A DNA stretch of 64,000 nt from Spinacia oleracea (taxonomy: Eukaryota; Streptophyta; Magnoliopsida; Caryophyllales; Amaranthaceae). The DNA is taken from the NCBI RefSeq assembly GCF_020520425.1, contig NC_079487.1, positions 126,688,385-126,752,384 on the forward strand. Reading direction: 5' to 3'. A model generated the notes under the pieces. The model was not told where the DNA came from and ran no database searches. It saw only the letters and a program-made list of their open reading frames with translations. A program made the position numbers and the translations under genes. Shown here one piece after another: positions 59,580-64,000 of the stretch (position 1 is its first letter; every line of letters begins with the position of its first letter).

Positions 59580-59640
59580 AGTTTTTCGCATCATCTCTGT
59601 CACTCTGTGCAAAAGCCATGCTATTCTCCCATATCCCTGC
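59580..59640 (-). pseudogene. Possible U6 relic, very decayed
   Basis: The plus strand TTCGCATCATCTCTGTCACTC followed by TGTGCAAAAGCCATGCTATTCTC has the rough order of the U6 complement around the AGC box. Few positions match, so this may be chance. Confidence 0.3.
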
Positions 59641-59891
59641 CTCATTCTCTTCAATATTCATCACTGATAGTACAACTGGCCAACTGCAGTAATGCACTCA
59701 CTGGTAATTAGAAGAAAAGGGTTAGATTGTCTGTTCCCACCAGGAAACCGTGGGATAGACCAATAGATACGAGTGTACTGGAAACAAATATATACAAAAA
59801 AGTATCATTATAAGTATTGAGAATAAGCCACTGCTCCAATAACCTGGAACCAAAAGCTTTGCACATGGAAAAACATCAAACTCAAAAGGCT

Positions 59892-59942
59892 CAAAAAAAA
59901 ATTTGGACCATTTCTCGATTTGTGCGTGTCATCCTTGAGACA
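59892..59942 (-). pseudogene. U6 snRNA relic (copy 6), 3' half
   Basis: The plus strand AAATTTGGACCATTTCTCGA, TTTGTGCGTGTCATCCTTGA exactly matches the 3' half of U6, then homology stops at GAGACAATG. Flank AATAACCTGGAACCAAAAGC is shared with U6 relic copy 4 at 55021, so this is its block paralog. Confidence 0.85.
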
Positions 59943-59999
59943 ATGCTTACATGATGCAAAAACATTATAAACAAAAAGGTACTTTTATGTACTTTAAAT

Positions 60000-61314
60000 G
60001 TGGGATTTAAATTGGACATGTTACCCCCCAAAACCCAACTCTCCAATAACCTAACACTAAGTAGTTTATCCTCTGAAAAAAAGAACTTCATGTTACCAAG
60101 GCCAACTAGATCTCATCTTATCCTCCTCCCTTTTCAGTTAGTTTTTTTTAAATTCAATTTCCAAGTACACCCACCAACCGAGTAAATTTAATGGTGTGCC
60201 AATTCTAATCTTGAAGGAAGTATTGAATGATTCACCATCTAAAGTGATGGAGTAGTTCTATCAAATATGACTATTTGTTAGAATAGTCTGTAGAGGATGC
60301 CACAGCAAATCAAGCTTCAAGAAGAAGCATAAATAACAAAGCAACAGCAATAAATTGCTTGGGTTATACAGTAAACCATACAATGCACGGCATCATTTTC
60401 ATCTGGTCATTCTTGCACATTAATCATGCTTACTTTCCCAGAATTATTCCATGTTTATCAGATGTATATATTACATAGCCACTAGTCACTGGCCTAAACG
60501 ATAGATCAGTTACCAATTGAGGAAATATCTTGGCATCTTGCCTAGATTTCAATAAGAAATAACACTTAAGAAAGCAACTGAAACTCATCTTTAGGGTGGT
60601 TAAATCTGATGGCTTCTGAAGCACAGCGAGGAAAAGGGATTGATTCGATTTTCGTGGTTTTGGTAGTTTTTTTCTTTTGGAACCTTGTCGAATTGGAAAA
60701 ACAAACGGGTATCGAACTGGAATTATGTCAAATCTCAAAGCACCGAAATGGAAGGCGCTTACATTTGAAAAATTTGAATACGGAGTATGTGACTTCACAT
60801 CTTCACTAAATCTTGACATTTTGGAGTACTAACATAATAGCATCGCCAATAAATTAATTAAGCGAAATTCATAACCATTTTGGCATTTACCCTTAAAAGT
60901 CTACCATTTTACAATCTTTTTTCTTTGATAAAATTACATTTTATTGCAACCCACAATTTCACAAACTGGCAAAAAGAAGCACATAAATCGACAAACAAAT
61001 GAAAAACAGGAGAGAGAAAGTGATGGATTACCTAAGTCCTCAAGAACAATTGATGCGTGATGGATAGTTGGAAAATTTGCAAAAGTTAACCCCAAATTTT
61101 GATTCAACGAACATAAATTAGACAATAGACTGTATTTCTCTTTTTCTCTTGAAATTGAAGTAAGATGAAAGAAATTTTGTGCAAGATTTTGTAATTTACG
61201 GGGGTAACAATTTTGAGGATGATCATTACAGCATGCAGGGCGACACCGCGACTATTGTCTAGTCTTGTCAATGCAATGCGAGTGCGGGGTTCGTGGACTA
61301 TGCAGTATAAAATA
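60000..61314. other. Right flank of the snRNA cluster
   Basis: No gene recognised; 60395-60462 may be an old U6 trace like the one at 56190. Confidence 0.4.
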
Positions 61315-61890
61315 GGCAAAATTTGCCAAAAACAATCTTTTACTCCGTATAACTCATTTTTTTTACGAGAAACAACCTTTTAAATTTTCTTTTGCGAGAA
61401 AGGATCTTAAACGGAAAAAAGAAACTTGCGAAAGATAACCTTTTTGTTTTGTCCGGTATTGACTACTCATTTCCGACATTGATTTCGCCGGTTTTGCTAC
61501 CCTCATCCTTTTTCCCTGAAAACCAAAAAGAAAATTTGCCAAAAACAACCTTTTATAACCAATGCCGGAAAAGACAAAAAGATTGTCTCTCGCAAGTTTT
61601 TTTAAGTAAGGTCCTTTTTCGCAAAAAAAAAAATTAAGGTTGTTTCTCGCAAAAAAAAATGGGTTATAAAATGTTATTTTTGGCAAATTTGCCTTTTGGT
61701 TTTAAGGAAAATATGGTGAGGTTAGCAAAATCGGCGAAGTCAATGCCGGAAATGAGTAGTCAACGCCGGAAATGACAAAAAGTTGTCTCTCAAAAGTTTT
61801 TTTAGTTTAAGGTCCTTTTTACGCAAAAAAAAAAAAAAAAGGTTGTTTCTCGCAAAAATAAAAGGTTGTTTTTGGCAAATTTGCCTATAA
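61315..61890. mobile_element. Foldback/MITE with a related element nested inside
   Basis: Outer ends are inverted: left TAGGCAAAATTTGCCAAAAA, right TTTTTGGCAAATTTGCCTAT. The same terminal wording recurs inside as an inverted pair, AAATTTGCCAAAAACAACC near 61530 and TTTTTGGCAAATTTGCC near 61676-61693, so a second element lies within the first. Arms share CTCGCAAAA/TTTTGCGAG and CCGGAAAtGAgTAGTC motifs. Non-coding. Confidence 0.7.
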
Positions 61891-61921
61891 AATATTAGTG
61901 CAAATGACCTATCTAGTCAAA

Positions 61922-62172
61922 TAGTTCCTCTAAATGACACAATTATTTAGACACGTTTGTCAATGTACGATTTTAAACATTAATATCTCCAATTATTGAT
62001 AAGAAAAAATTATAAAAAGTTATATTTAAAAAATATGTATTGAGACGAATATAATAAGACCCCACAAGACTATGTTTTGCCTTATGTATAAACCACAAAA
62101 TGAAGTCAAATGAGTTTTTTTGTATAGTGTCAAAAACTCAAATGTGTCATGTAAATAAGAACAAAGGAAGTA
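61922..62172. mobile_element. Stowaway-like MITE (copy 7)
   Basis: TA at both ends, left GTTCCTCTAAATGACACAAT, right ATAAGAACAAAGGAAG; interior resembles copy 2 at 7305-7463 (CACGTTTG.CAATG, CACAAAAT.AAGTCAAA). Confidence 0.6.
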
Positions 62173-63620
62173 TAAATTATAAATGGGGAAGAAAATTCGA
62201 GCCAGTAGCATACCTCATTTGTTTTTTACAAATAAGAGTTACTCTGTATATTTATAGGGTTGTCACGTGAAAAAGTTAATTGTATATTGATTTTAGCGGT
62301 ATTATATAAGGTACTCTCAATTGTTTGATGTGCTTGTTATTTGCACATAATTAGGGCAATTTGAACTGAATTTACGTGTATATTAGAGTACTTTAGTTGT
62401 TCAGTTTGCATTTTGAGTATATCTTCTTTCTTTACTTATTTTATAAGGAGAGCTCATATCCCCCGTATTTCCATGTCAATCAAAGTGACGTAACGAAAAT
62501 AGAAACCCACTAATCCAAAAGGAACAAGTCCCTAGTTCGAAGGATCAGGAATCAGGATTAACCCTGATACCCTCGGTTTCCTCCCCTCGTCATCCCAAGT
62601 TATTCATCACAACTATAATATTTGGAGCTCCTTAGAAGAAGAAAACTCCAACCCGGTCTAAAGGCCCAATGCTAAGATGGACCCAAAGTAGCAAGTCATG
62701 GCCCAAAGGAGAAGGAACGCAATTCAGGAGACAATATATGCACAGTCGTGTTATTAGAAACCAAGTGAGTTTGGAGCATATATATGGACGCACCGTCGCT
62801 CTGCACCTACTCACGATAGTGCAAGACTCCAATTAAGATGCAAAGCAACAAGAAGATGTACGGCCTATTAGTGACGAATCTAAAAATTTGGGAATAGAGG
62901 GTACGAAATTGGACTTTAAAAAAAAAAATACACTACGGCGCAATTTTTTTGCCGACTAAAACTTGAGTTATTAATTCTTTCACTATCTTAATTTTATTCC
63001 CTTGACGATTATTCCCTTTTCTTATACATGTTCCCTTTTGTATACCATAAGCAAAATTTACATTAACGACAAATTAATTTATTTACAGAATAGAGATTAA
63101 TTTCTTGCAATTGGTTTTTGTCTAAGAACTAAAGAGTGGTTGGTATGTTTTTGTTTGATGCGACGATGAGGAAATACATGGAACAATTTCTGAAGTTTTC
63201 TGATTAGGCTACTTCAAAATAATTTCAGATTTAACACCAAAAATCAGTGATGCTTAGGGAGTTCCTCTACCTGTCACCACCATACCATATTCCATATTCC
63301 ATATTCAGCACTTCAAAGGTCACTGGTTTACTACCAAGGATCTTAATTTGACACTAAAAAGCTCATTGGTCACGACACCTTTTATCATTTATAAAAGTAC
63401 AGGTGAAACAAGCTAACAAATTGGTTCCCGTGAGTTTTCTCAGCTTTGTTTAAAGGGAAAGAAATTTCAACAAATACTGCCATACTGCATAATCTAATGA
63501 CTAGAAAAAAATTGTCTGCCTGGAATGTCGGAAACAAAAAAAGGATGAATTTATTCTCTGCTCGATCCCAAATGAAATCTTCCCATTCAATAGAAACAAG
63601 GTCTTCACGGCAGACCAAGA
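62173..63620. other. Unassigned stretch, then 3' UTR of spermidine synthase
   Basis: No gene recognised in 62173-63380. The part nearest 63620 is presumably the 3' UTR of the minus-strand spermidine synthase gene. Confidence 0.5.

Positions 63621-64000
<380 letters not shown>

Noticed and set aside
35558-60000. Many short open frames between the snRNA genes
   Set aside because: All short, without recognisable domains, several overlapping the RNA genes themselves.
35357-60462. A U4 snRNA gene to complete the set
   Set aside because: I looked for the U4 5' segment (around GCTTGGGGCAATGACG) on both strands and found nothing similar.

Overview
The window reads as nuclear DNA of a dicot plant. 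Its genes are intron-rich with plant splice sites, the snRNA promoters carry plant-type upstream sequence elements (USE), and short non-autonomous DNA transposons are abundant. Frequent ACTCCGTA-type termini and the protein matches suggest a Caryophyllales species of the spinach/beet/quinoa kind. That species guess is inference.

Left part (1-17.3 kb), ordinary genes. A complete nine-exon HAK/KUP potassium transporter of the KUP12 type lies on the minus strand (1893-6240). It is divergent from a complete five-exon SR splicing factor of the RSZ21 type (7811-10393). Two tandem multi-pass membrane-protein paralogs follow (13798-14976 and 16108-17273). The second has a frame break that a new 74-bp intron could splice out. 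MITEs sit between the genes.

Middle (17.3-28.2 kb), repeat territory. A Ty3/gypsy relic of about 4 kb has intact CTCGG target duplications and sits inside a GC-rich coding-like remnant flanked by AAT microsatellites. Several long-inverted-repeat elements follow; one is nested in another that is flanked by an unusually long 27-bp direct repeat. A truncated Ty3/gypsy gag fossil and a PPR-gene scrap close the region.

28.2-34.2 kb: a complete 14-exon MFS transporter (TetA/hippocampus-abundant-transcript-like, plus strand).

35.4-60.5 kb: the most remarkable part. It is a dense cluster of non-coding RNA genes recognised from conserved RNA sequence: four U1, four U5 plus one U5 relic, two U2 plus two U2 relics, two full-length U6 plus several U6 relics, and one U3 snoRNA. 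All U1, U5 and U3 copies are on the plus strand and all U2 and U6 copies on the minus strand. Most full copies keep a USE and a TATA box. The USE-TATA gap is about 32-35 bp for the Pol II genes (U1, U2, U5) and about 23-24 bp for the Pol III genes (U6, U3). Flanks of the copies align with one another, so the cluster grew by segmental duplication and has decayed unevenly. No U4 was found.

Right edge (63.6-64 kb): the last two exons of a spermidine synthase gene on the minus strand, continuing beyond the window. With RSZ21 at one side and U1/U2/U5/U6 at the other, the window is rich in pre-mRNA splicing components, though this proximity may be chance.
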